Shown in pieces: positions 34,441 through 42,713 of a stretch of DNA of 64,000 nucleotides. The stretch is from Novosphingobium jiangmenense (GTDB lineage Bacteria > Pseudomonadota > Alphaproteobacteria > Sphingomonadales > Sphingomonadaceae): the NCBI RefSeq assembly GCF_015694345.1, contig NZ_JADQDC010000017.1, positions 1-64,000 of the forward strand, given 5' to 3'. Both the position numbers and the translations under genes were made by a program. Position 1 is the stretch's first letter. The number at the start of each line of letters is the position of its first letter. The notes under the pieces were generated by a model that was given only the letters and a program-made list of their open reading frames with translations, was not told the DNA's origin and searched no databases.

Positions 34441-35750
34441 GCCCCTGCCGCCCCCAGTTGGGCGGGAATGGCCCGCCGGAAGGTTACCCGCATCGCGAGG
34501 ATTGCCGAGACGAGGAACAGGCTCGCCTCGAAAGCGAAGATCAGCTGGAAGGCTTCGGCCACCTGCCCTGTCGCGCTCCGCACGAAATCGACGCCGAGGG
34601 CGCCGGTCAATCCGCCAAGGCCGAAAGCGATGGCCTGCGCCGTGCCCCAGACCCCCATGCGCACGCCTTCACGGGTGCGCTTTCCGGCACCGGCCAGACC
34701 CATCATCGAGCCGATGGCCGAGACCGCGAATGCACCGTTAAAGAAGCCGAGCGCGGCAATGTTGGCTGCGAGCGGCCAGCCGGGACCGGTCTGTGCCGCA
34801 ATGGCAAGGCCTGCCAGCGCGAGCGCGGAACCGATGCAGCCAAGCATCGTCCAGATGCGCAGTTCGATCGGCATGCGTCCGGCAAAGGCACTGCCGCCAA
34901 GGCCGGTCACGATCATCCCGACGAGAACGCCGCCGTGCTGGACGCCGGAAAGGCTGGTCGATTGCCCCGGCGACATCTGGAAGACAAGCCCTGCGAAAGG
35001 TTCGAGGATCAGGTCCTGCATCGAATAGGCCAGCATCGACACGAAGATGAACAGGGTGAAGCGGCGCGACTGCGGATCGCCGAGAATCTCGGCAATGGCT
35101 TCGCGCAGGGATGCCGGTGGCTCGCGGGTTTCGGGAGCCGTGGCGCTTGTCGCCTTGGCCTCAAGCCCGAACATGGCGAGGCAGGTGAGCGTAATCGCTG
35201 CGGCCACGACGCCGCCTGCAACCATGAACAGGCGCTGTTCGGAGAAGGGATCGAGCAAGGCGCCAGCCGTTCCGGCCGAAACGACAATGCCGAAGACCAT
35301 CATGATCCATGTCGTGGCAGCAGCAGCGGCGCGGCGTTCGGGTGCGACCCCGGTGGCAAGGATGGCGAGCATCGAGGTCCCCGCTGCGCCGACGCCTGCA
35401 CCGATCAGCGAGAAGGCGACAACGGCGAGCGCGATGCCGAGCGTCCGGGCATCATCGAGCATGGTCGTCGCCTGCACGGCGAGCATTGCCCCTGCTCCGA
35501 GGATGGCCATGCCGCCGATCACCCATGGCGTGCGCCTGCGGCCGAGGTCGGAGCCATGACCCCACAGCGGGCGCGAGAGCTGCACCATGTAGTGCCACGC
35601 CACCAGCCCTGCCGGGATGCCGGCGGCGAGGCCATATTCCAGCACCATCAGGCGGTTGAGCAGCGACGTGGCGATCATCACCATTGCGCCGATCGAGGCC
35701 TGGACAAGGCCCAGACGGACAATCGAGAACCAGCCGAACCTGCCGTGCAT
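34437..35750 (-). CDS. PucC-family (BCD) MFS protein between bchG and bchP
   Basis: A 437-residue, 12-helix protein of the bacteriochlorophyll-delivery branch of the major facilitators, equivalent in place to Rhodobacter capsulatus ORF428. RLGLVQASIGAMVMIATSLLNRLMV is the typical start; DLILEPFAGLVFQMSPGQSTSLSG and MGVWGTAQAIAFGLGG follow. It is a paralogue of LhaA at 47933-49357. ATG 35750 overlaps the bchG stop by one base. It probably handles bacteriochlorophyll or its precursors at the membrane; the exact cargo is not proven. Confidence 0.9.
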   Translation of the reverse strand: MHGRFGWFSIVRLGLVQASIGAMVMIATSLLNRLMVLEYGLAAGIPAGLVAWHYMVQLSRPLWGHGSDLGRRRTPWVIGGMAILGAGAMLAVQATTMLDDARTLGIALAVVAFSLIGAGVGAAGTSMLAILATGVAPERRAAAAATTWIMMVFGIVVSAGTAGALLDPFSEQRLFMVAGGVVAAAITLTCLAMFGLEAKATSATAPETREPPASLREAIAEILGDPQSRRFTLFIFVSMLAYSMQDLILEPFAGLVFQMSPGQSTSLSGVQHGGVLVGMIVTGLGGSAFAGRMPIELRIWTMLGCIGSALALAGLAIAAQTGPGWPLAANIAALGFFNGAFAVSAIGSMMGLAGAGKRTREGVRMGVWGTAQAIAFGLGGLTGALGVDFVRSATGQVAEAFQLIFAFEASLFLVSAILAMRVTFRRAIPAQLGAAGA

Positions 35751-36652
35751 CAGACATACCCTCCAAGGCCGAGTGCCGAGGCGAGCATGCCAAGCACGTA
35801 AAGTGAGACGCCGGTGGCGTTGTACCAGGGCGCGTTCTTCGCCGGGGCCGAGACGAGCTTCGGCATCAGCGCGAGTTGTGCGGCGAGCAGGAGTGCCACG
35901 ACGCCTGCGGAAATACGGTGGCCCCACAGGACCATGAGGGCGACAACGATCACTTGCGGCACGGCCATGACTGCGCTGGCCAGCAGCGCTGCGGGCCGTT
36001 CACCGAGGACGACCGGAAGCGAGCGCAGGCCTGTCGCCCGGTCACCTTCCACCGCCTTGAAATCGTTGAGTGTCATGATGCCGTGCGCGCCGATGCTGTA
36101 AAGCGTGAGCACCACCAGCACATGCGTCGGCGGCAGCGACCCGGCCATGACGGCAGCGCCGGTGAACCAGCTGAGCCCTTCATAGGTTAGGCCGACGACG
36201 GCAGGGCCGATCCAGCCGCTGGTCTTCAGGCGGAACGGCGGCGCGCTGTAGGCCCAGGCACAGACGAGACCGAAGACCGTGGCGATCAACACCCAGCGAC
36301 CGGTCAGCGCGGCGATCACCAGCGAGAGGATCGTCCAGCCGATGGCAATGTAGAGACCCCAGCGACCGCCGATGCGGCCCGAGGGAATCGGGCGGTTGGG
36401 CTCGTTGATGGCGTCAACATGGCGATCGAACCAGTCGTTCACCGCCTGGCTGGTGCCGCAAACCAGCGGCCCGGCCAGGAGGATGCCGGCGATGAGGAAA
36501 GTCCAGCGGCTCAGCGGGGAAACGCCCGAGGAGACGACGCCGCACATCAGCGCCCACATCGGCGGGAACCAGGTTATCGGCTTGAGCAGTTCCAAGACAT
36601 CGCGAGCCGCCGGAGGCGGCGTAATCCCAGTGGTGACTGCAGATCGCGCCAT
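35750..36652 (-). CDS. bchG: Bacteriochlorophyll synthase (prenyltransferase)
   Basis: A 300-residue UbiA-family membrane enzyme that esterifies bacteriochlorophyllide a with geranylgeranyl diphosphate. The prenyl-diphosphate motif is NDWFDRHVDAINEPNRPIPSG near residue 75, and the second Asp-rich region TLNDFKAVEGDRATG near 205. I prefer ATG 36652 to an in-frame TTG at 36658. No Shine-Dalgarno is visible; a TTGACG-17-TAGTCT promoter-like pair ends 6 bases before the ATG. Confidence 0.95.
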   Translation of the reverse strand: MARSAVTTGITPPPAARDVLELLKPITWFPPMWALMCGVVSSGVSPLSRWTFLIAGILLAGPLVCGTSQAVNDWFDRHVDAINEPNRPIPSGRIGGRWGLYIAIGWTILSLVIAALTGRWVLIATVFGLVCAWAYSAPPFRLKTSGWIGPAVVGLTYEGLSWFTGAAVMAGSLPPTHVLVVLTLYSIGAHGIMTLNDFKAVEGDRATGLRSLPVVLGERPAALLASAVMAVPQVIVVALMVLWGHRISAGVVALLLAAQLALMPKLVSAPAKNAPWYNATGVSLYVLGMLASALGLGGYV

Positions 36653-36681
36653 GGGCAAAGACTATGCCCATGCACCCCTAG

Positions 36682-36699
36682 CGTCAAATCAAATTGACA
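36682..36699 (-). promoter_or_regulatory. PpsR-like operator and possible promoter of bchG
   Basis: Read on the plus strand, CGTCAAATCAAATTGACA fits CGT-N12-ACA; read in the bchG direction it is TGT-N12-ACG. Its leftward end, TTGACG, stands 17 bases from TAGTCT (36664-36659 on the minus strand), followed by 6 bases and the bchG ATG. The site lies in the 49 bases between ppsR and bchG, so bchG-P can be regulated apart from ppsR. Confidence 0.55.
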
Positions 36700-36701
36700 C
36701 T

Positions 36702-38126
36702 CTATTCGTCAACACTGTCAACCATGTTGCCGAGGCCGTAGCGGTGCAGCTTGGAGTAGAGGCTCTGGCGGCTGAGGCCGAGGATTTCCGCGGCGGAAGC
36801 GCGGTTGTTCGAGGTGTATTCGAGCGCGGCTTCGATGCAGAGGCGCTCAATCAGGTCGGTCGATTCCCGGACGATATCGCGCAGGGACATGCGGCCGACC
36901 AAGTCGGTGAGCTGTTCGACCGAACGCGGCGCATCGGTGGTGGCCGGCAGATCGCGCAGCCGGCGGCCGATGGGGCGAATCACGAAGCCGTAGGATGGCT
37001 GGTCATCGTTGGTGCGTACGGCAGACAGTTCCACCGGCTCGCCATCGAAACCGTCCCGCGCGCCGACGACGGTGCTGACATTGCGGGCAATGTCGTGCTT
37101 GGCCAACTGGCTGTCGATCAGATCGAGATCGATGCCGGGACGCCCCAGGAAATCGCCGAGCGGGCGGCCGCGCAGCTGATCGGCCGTAGCTGCAGAGACC
37201 AGTTCGACGAATGCCGGGTTGGCGGCCTGGATGATCATGCGCGCATCCGTCAGCACGAAAGCGTCGGGCATTTCCTCGATCACCCGCAGCGTTGCGCCCG
37301 AATTCTGTTCGACGGCACTGTTGGCGCCGGACAGGCGGATGAGCAGGAACTGCCCGCCCCGCTCGCGAAAGCCGCTGGCCGAGAGCATGACCGGTTCGGT
37401 GCTGTCGACCACTTCCGCCTCGATCGGCATGACGCCGGGGGAGACCAGTGCAGAACCGAGGAAGGCGATCAGGTGTTCGCGCGCGGGCTTGGTGAAGAGG
37501 GCGGTCAACTTGCCGCCCTGGAGCGAGCCGTTGCGGGCATGGAACATCTGGTGCGCGGCGCGGTTGGCCTCGCGGATGCGGAATGCTTCGGCATCGACGA
37601 TCAGGACAGGCTCGACCGACTGGTCGAACAGCATGCGGTAGCGCGCCTCGAGCTGGCGCAGGCGCAGATAGTCGCGCTCGAGCGATTGCTGGGCCTGCAG
37701 CACGCGCTGCTGAAGCGCGGCGGCATCGCGCATGTCGCGACCGAAGGCGATGCTGCCCCCGCCCTCGCCCAGACGGACCACGACGAAACGGACCGGCACT
37801 TCGCCATCGGCGGTGACCTGGTTGACCTGACGCCAGTGCTGGGTCACGCCCTTGCGGGCGTTTGCCAGCATTTCCATCACCTTGGCACGGCTCTCGATCG
37901 AGACAGTATCGAGCCAGTCACGGCCAAGCCACTGCTGTGCTTCGGGAAACTCGCGCGGATTGGCGGTGAGGTCGATGATCTTGCCGGAATCGTCAATGAT
38001 CAGGGCAAGGTCGCCGGCGACCATGGCCAGCGTTGCCGCAGCGTCCGAACCCAACCCGTTGAAATGGGTGTGCGGACTGCCGAAGGGCAGCTTCCCTTCG
38101 ATGGAGTTGTTCCGGGATGGCATCAA
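36702..38126 (-). CDS. ppsR: PpsR/CrtJ transcriptional repressor of photosynthesis genes
   Basis: A 474-residue aerobic repressor. An N-terminal sensor region (LALIIDDSGKIIDLTANP), two PAS domains (about residues 165-270 and 285-390, e.g. RVIEEMPDAFVLTDARMIIQAANPAFVEL), and a Fis-type helix-turn-helix (ASAAEILGLSRQSLYSKLHR) at the C-terminus are visible. Only one Cys is present, at about residue 430 just before the DNA-binding domain, matching the position of the second Rhodobacter cysteine; the inter-PAS one is missing. It lies 9 bases after the ppaA/aerR-type gene. Confidence 0.95.
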   Translation of the reverse strand: MMPSRNNSIEGKLPFGSPHTHFNGLGSDAAATLAMVAGDLALIIDDSGKIIDLTANPREFPEAQQWLGRDWLDTVSIESRAKVMEMLANARKGVTQHWRQVNQVTADGEVPVRFVVVRLGEGGGSIAFGRDMRDAAALQQRVLQAQQSLERDYLRLRQLEARYRMLFDQSVEPVLIVDAEAFRIREANRAAHQMFHARNGSLQGGKLTALFTKPAREHLIAFLGSALVSPGVMPIEAEVVDSTEPVMLSASGFRERGGQFLLIRLSGANSAVEQNSGATLRVIEEMPDAFVLTDARMIIQAANPAFVELVSAATADQLRGRPLGDFLGRPGIDLDLIDSQLAKHDIARNVSTVVGARDGFDGEPVELSAVRTNDDQPSYGFVIRPIGRRLRDLPATTDAPRSVEQLTDLVGRMSLRDIVRESTDLIERLCIEAALEYTSNNRASAAEILGLSRQSLYSKLHRYGLGNMVDSVDE

Positions 38127-38135
38127 CCGGGCCGA

Positions 38136-39086
38136 TTATCCGAGTGGCAGATCGAAACGGACTGATCCTGCACGTTTTTTCGCGACAAGCCGTTCGGCGA
38201 GGACAAGAGCCGAGCGCGCATCCGGAGCCGTGCCATCGGCACCCACTTCATCGACGATACCCGGATTGGCATTGACCATTCGTCCACCGATAAAAACCTG
38301 AACCCCTGGCGCCCGCGAGACGCTGCGAATGGCACAAATTAGGTCGGCCAAGGTCGCGTTAGTGCAATCGCAACTGACGGTCAAGCCTATGACATCAAAG
38401 TGTCTTTCCGCGATAATCTGCAGCAATTCCTTGCGCTTAGGCTCAATCAACGCTTCGGTCTGCCAACCCGACCGCGCGAACACTTCCTCGATCATCAAAG
38501 TGCCAAGCGCGTGCCGATCACCGGGCAGCGGCGAAAACAACGCAGTACGGGTATGGTTCCCGTCAAAAACGTCCGACGGGTAGCGCAAGGCCACCTGGCG
38601 CATCACTTCCTGCAGGCGCCAGAGCCCCATGGTGACGTCGAGAAAGTCGCACTCGTCCTCTTCCCAGTGCTGGCCGAGCCGACGGGCCGAGGGGGCAAGA
38701 AGATCTACGTAGATCGATTCTATGGAAACCCCGCGCTGGACGAAGCCTTCGACAACCTCGAGCAGTTCCTCGGCATCGAGGTCCAGCGGCAGCGAGGCAA
38801 AGCGCGCGGCGTCTGCCGGATCGACCGACAGCGTGCCGACCACGCGGGAGCGCGGCAGATCCGACGAATGCGCAAGGAGCAGGCGAGGAATGATCTGTTC
38901 TTCGATGAGACTGTTGAGCGAGCGCGCGCCCTTTGCGGGAACCATCCCGGGTGCGCAAGTCTGGTCAGGTCCGGAATGAGGCAACCCCGCTGCGTCGGCG
39001 TGCCCGGTACCTGCCCTCACACCTGCGCCACGCTTGCGGCGTGCAGGGGCGACCCTTCTGGTCCCGGTTCCGTACACAGTAGCCAT
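38136..39086 (-). CDS. ppaA: Cobalamin-binding antirepressor of the AerR/PpaA family
   Basis: A 316-residue regulator that in Rhodobacter binds B12 and antagonises PpsR/CrtJ in response to light or redox. A long basic, disordered N-terminus (about 55 residues) precedes a helical domain (LSVDPADAARFASLPLDLDAEEL, HWEEDECDFLDVTMGLWRLQ) and a Rossmann-like B12 domain with the DxHxxG signature GDRHALG (His at about 192), LTVSCDC and FIGGRMV. ATG 39086 has GGAGGGG upstream. An internal ATG at codon 48 (38945) could give a short form like that known for AerR. Confidence 0.9.
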   Translation of the reverse strand: MATVYGTGTRRVAPARRKRGAGVRAGTGHADAAGLPHSGPDQTCAPGMVPAKGARSLNSLIEEQIIPRLLLAHSSDLPRSRVVGTLSVDPADAARFASLPLDLDAEELLEVVEGFVQRGVSIESIYVDLLAPSARRLGQHWEEDECDFLDVTMGLWRLQEVMRQVALRYPSDVFDGNHTRTALFSPLPGDRHALGTLMIEEVFARSGWQTEALIEPKRKELLQIIAERHFDVIGLTVSCDCTNATLADLICAIRSVSRAPGVQVFIGGRMVNANPGIVDEVGADGTAPDARSALVLAERLVAKKRAGSVRFDLPLG

Positions 39087-39179
39087 GTCAGACCCCTCCG
39101 GTCTGGTGCGGGTGCATGATGGCACCCCCGAACCGCCGCCTCGATACTTCGACTCTGCCCGGAACCGGTATCCTACGCC

Positions 39180-39197
39180 TGTAAACTGTTGCTGACA
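39180..39197. promoter_or_regulatory. PpsR/CrtJ-type operator between ppaA and bchF
   Basis: TGTAAACTGTTGCTGACA fits TGT-N12-ACA exactly, though the inner arms are less symmetrical than at bchI and crtF. It lies 94 bases ahead of ppaA and 112 ahead of bchF, and 27 bases from the second site at 39224-39241; paired sites of this kind are usual for cooperative PpsR binding. Confidence 0.6.
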
Positions 39198-39223
39198 AAC
39201 CCTCATCTGTCATTTTTATTTGT

Positions 39224-39241
39224 CGTCAAGAAAGATTGACA
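39224..39241 (+). promoter_or_regulatory. PpsR-like operator and probable promoter of bchF
   Basis: CGTCAAGAAAGATTGACA fits CGT-N12-ACA. Its TTGACA end (39236-39241) is a consensus -35 hexamer, 18 bases from TAGTCT (39260-39265), which would start the bchF transcript about 40 bases ahead of ATG 39310. The same TAGTCT -10-like hexamer appears at bchG. Confidence 0.55.
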
Positions 39242-39309
39242 CTTCTGCAAGGCGAGGCGTAGTCTCCGGTTCTCGAAGGCCTTGTGCCTCAGCCCGTGAA
39301 AGGGGCCGA

Positions 39310-39822
39310 ATGAGAGGGGACGCGATCAGGTTTGACGCTGCTGGCCAGACACTTGGCAGGCAGCCTGCACGTCCGGCGCTTTACACGCCGGAGGAGCGGG
39401 AGAGGCGTGATTCGACTCGCTGGACCCTGGTCCAGGGCCTGCTCGCTCCGTTCCAGTTCCTCGTCTTCCTGATCAGCCTCGGCCTCGTGGTTCGCAGCCT
39501 TTGGACAGGCGAAGGCGTCATGGCGGCCGACATCTCGGTCGTGGTGAAGACCTTCACGCTCTATGCGATCATGGTCACCGGCTCGATCTGGGAGAAGGTC
39601 GTCTTCGGGAAGTGGCTGTTTGCCCGCGCGTTCTTCTGGGAGGACGTGTTCTCGATGCTCGTGATCGCGCTGCACACTGCCTACCTGGTGATGCTGCTGG
39701 GCCATTACGGCAGCTTCGAACAGCGGATGCAGATCGCGCTCGCAGGCTATGCCGCCTATGTCATCAACGCTGGACAGTTCCTGCTGAAGCTGCGCGCCGC
39801 CCGCCTCGAGGTGGCAGCATGA
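39310..39822 (+). CDS. bchF: 3-vinyl bacteriochlorophyllide hydratase
   Basis: A 170-residue membrane enzyme that hydrates the C3 vinyl group of chlorophyllide/bacteriochlorophyllide. LYTPEERERRDSTRWTLVQGLLAPFQFLVFLISLGLVVRSL is the family's opening, and TVTGSIWEKVVFGKWLFARAFFWEDVFS-like blocks (seen as TGSIWEKVVFGKWLF and AFFWEDVFSMLVIALHTAY) follow across about four helices. ATG 39310 has AAAGGGG ahead of it; an upstream in-frame ATG at 39220 would overlap the operator. It shares ATGA with bchN. Confidence 0.94.
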   Translation: MRGDAIRFDAAGQTLGRQPARPALYTPEERERRDSTRWTLVQGLLAPFQFLVFLISLGLVVRSLWTGEGVMAADISVVVKTFTLYAIMVTGSIWEKVVFGKWLFARAFFWEDVFSMLVIALHTAYLVMLLGHYGSFEQRMQIALAGYAAYVINAGQFLLKLRAARLEVAA

Positions 39823-41102
39823 GCCCCGGCGAGAGCGTCCTCGGCTGTGCCCCTGCAGCACAACCACAGGTGCTGCGCGAACGCGGGCAGCGCGAGGTGT
39901 TCTGCGGGCTGACGGGCATCATCTGGATGCATCGCAAGATGCAGGATGCATTCTTCCTCGTCGTCGGATCGCGGACTTGCGCCCATCTGCTGCAGAGCGC
40001 GGCGGGCGTGATGATCTTTGCCGAGCCGCGCTTTGCCACCGCGATCATCGAGGAGCGCGATCTGGCCGGGATGGCCGATTGCCAGGACGAGCTTGACCGC
40101 ATCGTCGACAAGCTGCTGGCGCGGCGGCCGGAGATCCGCACGCTGTTTCTGGTGGGTTCGTGCCCTTCGGAAGTGATCAAGCTGGATCTGGGCAAGGCAG
40201 CGCAGCGGCTTGACGGCAAATTTGCCGGCTCCGTGCGCATCCTCAACTATTCGGGCAGCGGGATCGAGACGACCTTTACCGAGGGCGAAGATGCCTGCCT
40301 GACCGCGCTGGTGCCGGAAATGCCGTCAGCCGACGCAGGCGAGGCAACCAATCTGCTCATCGTGGGCGCCCTGCCCGACATTGTCGAGGACCAGTTCAAG
40401 CGGCTGTTCGACGAGCTTGGCATCGGACCGGTGCATTTCCTGCCCGCCAAGCGCATGGCCGAACTGCCCAAGGTCGGGCCGAACACCGTGTTCCTGCTGG
40501 CGCAACCGTTCCTGACCGAGACGACCGGCGCCTTGCAGCGGCGCGGGGCAAAACGCCTCGACGCGCTGTTCCCGTTCGGCGCCGAGGGCACGACCGACTG
40601 GCTGCGCGCAGCGGCAGAGTCTTTCGGCATCGACCGCATGCACTTCAACCGCGTGGTGGCTCCCGGCCGCGAGCGAGCCAAGCGCGCGATCGCCCATCGG
40701 CGCGAGCGGCTTGAAGGCAAGCGCATCACGTTCCTGCCGGATTCGCAGCTGGAGCTGCCGCTGGCGCGCTTCCTTCACACGGAACTGGGCATGATGCCGG
40801 TGGAAGTGGGCACGCCTTACCTCAACCGCGAATTGAACGGGCGCGAGCTGGCGCTCCTGCCGACCTCGACGCGGCTGAGCGAGGGGCAGGACGTTGACCT
40901 GCAGCTCGACCGCGTCCGGCTCGACCGCCCGGACCTCACGGTCTGCGGCCTTGGCCTTGCCAATCCGCTGGAGGCCGAAGGGCTTTCGACCAAGTGGGCG
41001 ATCGAACTGGTGTTCTCGCCCATCCACGGCTTCGAGCAGGCGGGTGACCTCGCCGAGCTCTTCGCGCGGCCCCTGCGCCGTCGCGACATACTGAGGGTAT
41101 AG
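39819..41102 (+). CDS. bchN: Light-independent protochlorophyllide reductase subunit N
   Basis: A 427-residue NifD-like subunit of dark-operative protochlorophyllide reductase. Cluster cysteines expected from the family lie in FCGLTGIIWM, VGSRTCAHLLQ and VGSCPSEVIKLDL. With BchB (fourth ligand Asp) it binds the 4Fe-4S cluster and substrate. It begins in the bchF stop codon and is 3 bases from bchB. Confidence 0.96.
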   Translation: MSPGESVLGCAPAAQPQVLRERGQREVFCGLTGIIWMHRKMQDAFFLVVGSRTCAHLLQSAAGVMIFAEPRFATAIIEERDLAGMADCQDELDRIVDKLLARRPEIRTLFLVGSCPSEVIKLDLGKAAQRLDGKFAGSVRILNYSGSGIETTFTEGEDACLTALVPEMPSADAGEATNLLIVGALPDIVEDQFKRLFDELGIGPVHFLPAKRMAELPKVGPNTVFLLAQPFLTETTGALQRRGAKRLDALFPFGAEGTTDWLRAAAESFGIDRMHFNRVVAPGRERAKRAIAHRRERLEGKRITFLPDSQLELPLARFLHTELGMMPVEVGTPYLNRELNGRELALLPTSTRLSEGQDVDLQLDRVRLDRPDLTVCGLGLANPLEAEGLSTKWAIELVFSPIHGFEQAGDLAELFARPLRRRDILRV

Positions 41103-41105
41103 GCG

Positions 41106-42713
41106 ATGCAGCTGGCGGTCTGGACATATGAGGGTCCGCCACATGTGGGCGCCATGCGCGTCGCCACTGCGATGCAGGACCTGCACTACGTGCTGCACGC
41201 GCCGCAGGGCGATACCTACGCCGATCTGCTGTTCACGATGATCGAACGCCGGGGCAAGCGTCCGCCGGTGACCTATACCACGTTCCAGGCGCGCGATCTG
41301 GGCAAGGACACGGCAAGCATCTTCCAGAACGCCGCGCGCGATGCCTACGAGCGGTTTGCCCCCAAGGCCCTGCTGGTGGGCGCATCGTGCACCGCCGAGC
41401 TGATCCAGGACGATCCGGCGGGCCTTGCCGAAGCGCTGGAACTGCCCTGCCCGGTCATCCCGCTGGAGCTGCCGAGCTATCAGCGCAAGGAGAACTGGGG
41501 CGCGGCGGAGACGTTCTATCGCGTCGTGCGCCAGCTTGTGGACCGCGAGGTTCGCCCTGCCCCGCGTGAAGGTCGCCGTCCGCTCGTCAACCTGCTCGGC
41601 CCCTGCGCGCTGGGCTTCCGCCATCGTGATGACGTGGCCGAAGTGCGCAGACTGCTCGATAGCATCGGCATTGACGTCAATTGCGTCGCGCCGCTCGATG
41701 CCGCGCCCGACGATATCCGGACGCTGGGCCGGGCCGATTTCAACATCGTGCTCTATCCCGAAGTCGGTGGCGAAGCAGCCCGCTGGCTCGATCAGGCACT
41801 GCACCAGCCAGCCATCCGCACGGTGCCGATCGGCGTGGGCGCAACGCGTGAGTTCATCAGGGAAGTGGCCGCGCTCGCAGGCGTGGATGCAAGCGCAGCA
41901 CTCGACGACGCGACATCGCGGATGCCGTGGTGGAGCCGTTCGGTCGATTCGACCTACCTGACCGGCAAGCGAGTCTTCATCTTCGGCGATGCGACCCATG
42001 CCATCACCGCTGCGCGCATTGCCCACGAGGAGCTGGGCTTCGATATCTGCGGGCTCGGTTGCTACAACCGCGAGTTCGCCCGCGAAATGCGAGCTGCCGC
42101 CGCACTTTACGACATCGAGCCGCTGATCACCGACGACCATCTTCTGGTCGAGGACGCGATACTCAACGCCTCGCCCGAACTGGTGCTGGGCACGCAGATG
42201 GAGCGCCACATCGCCAAGCGCTTCGGCATTCCCTGCGCGGTGATCTCCTCGCCGGTCCACGTGCAGGATTTCCCGGCGCGCCACAGCCCGCAGATGGGCT
42301 TCGAAGGCGCCAACGTGATCTTCGATACCTGGGTCCATCCGCTGGTGATGGGTCTTGAGGAACATCTGCTGACGATGTTCCGCGACGACTTCGAGTTTTC
42401 GGACGAGGCAGGGCCTTCACACCTGCACGGTGCTGCACGCTCCCACAGGAGCGAGAGCGCGCCGTCCCCGTCCGATGCGCGCGCGGCCGATGTCGCGGAC
42501 GCCTCCCTCGTTTCCCAAGGTGATCTTGCCGAGGCCCGGCCGGCAGGCACCGCGATCTCGTGGACCGCAGAAGCGGAACAGGAGCTCAGGAAAGTCCCGT
42601 TCTTCGTGCGCGGAAAGGTTCGCCGCAACACCGAGGCCTTCGCAGTTTCGCAAGGTCGCGGCGCGGTGGATCTGGCCACGCTCTATGATGCGAAGGCCCA
42701 TTATGCCCGGTAG
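41106..42713 (+). CDS. bchB: Light-independent protochlorophyllide reductase subunit B
   Basis: A 535-residue NifK-like subunit. MQLAVWTYEGPPHVGAMRVATAM is the standard N-terminus; LVGASCTAELIQDDPAG and LLGPCALGFRHRDDV follow. The C-terminal 60 residues (AEQELRKVPFFVRGKVRRNTE) are the separate POR C-terminal domain, joined by an Ala/Ser/Asp-rich linker of about 45 residues. Its last 11 bases overlap the start of bchH. Confidence 0.96.
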   Translation: MQLAVWTYEGPPHVGAMRVATAMQDLHYVLHAPQGDTYADLLFTMIERRGKRPPVTYTTFQARDLGKDTASIFQNAARDAYERFAPKALLVGASCTAELIQDDPAGLAEALELPCPVIPLELPSYQRKENWGAAETFYRVVRQLVDREVRPAPREGRRPLVNLLGPCALGFRHRDDVAEVRRLLDSIGIDVNCVAPLDAAPDDIRTLGRADFNIVLYPEVGGEAARWLDQALHQPAIRTVPIGVGATREFIREVAALAGVDASAALDDATSRMPWWSRSVDSTYLTGKRVFIFGDATHAITAARIAHEELGFDICGLGCYNREFAREMRAAAALYDIEPLITDDHLLVEDAILNASPELVLGTQMERHIAKRFGIPCAVISSPVHVQDFPARHSPQMGFEGANVIFDTWVHPLVMGLEEHLLTMFRDDFEFSDEAGPSHLHGAARSHRSESAPSPSDARAADVADASLVSQGDLAEARPAGTAISWTAEAEQELRKVPFFVRGKVRRNTEAFAVSQGRGAVDLATLYDAKAHYAR

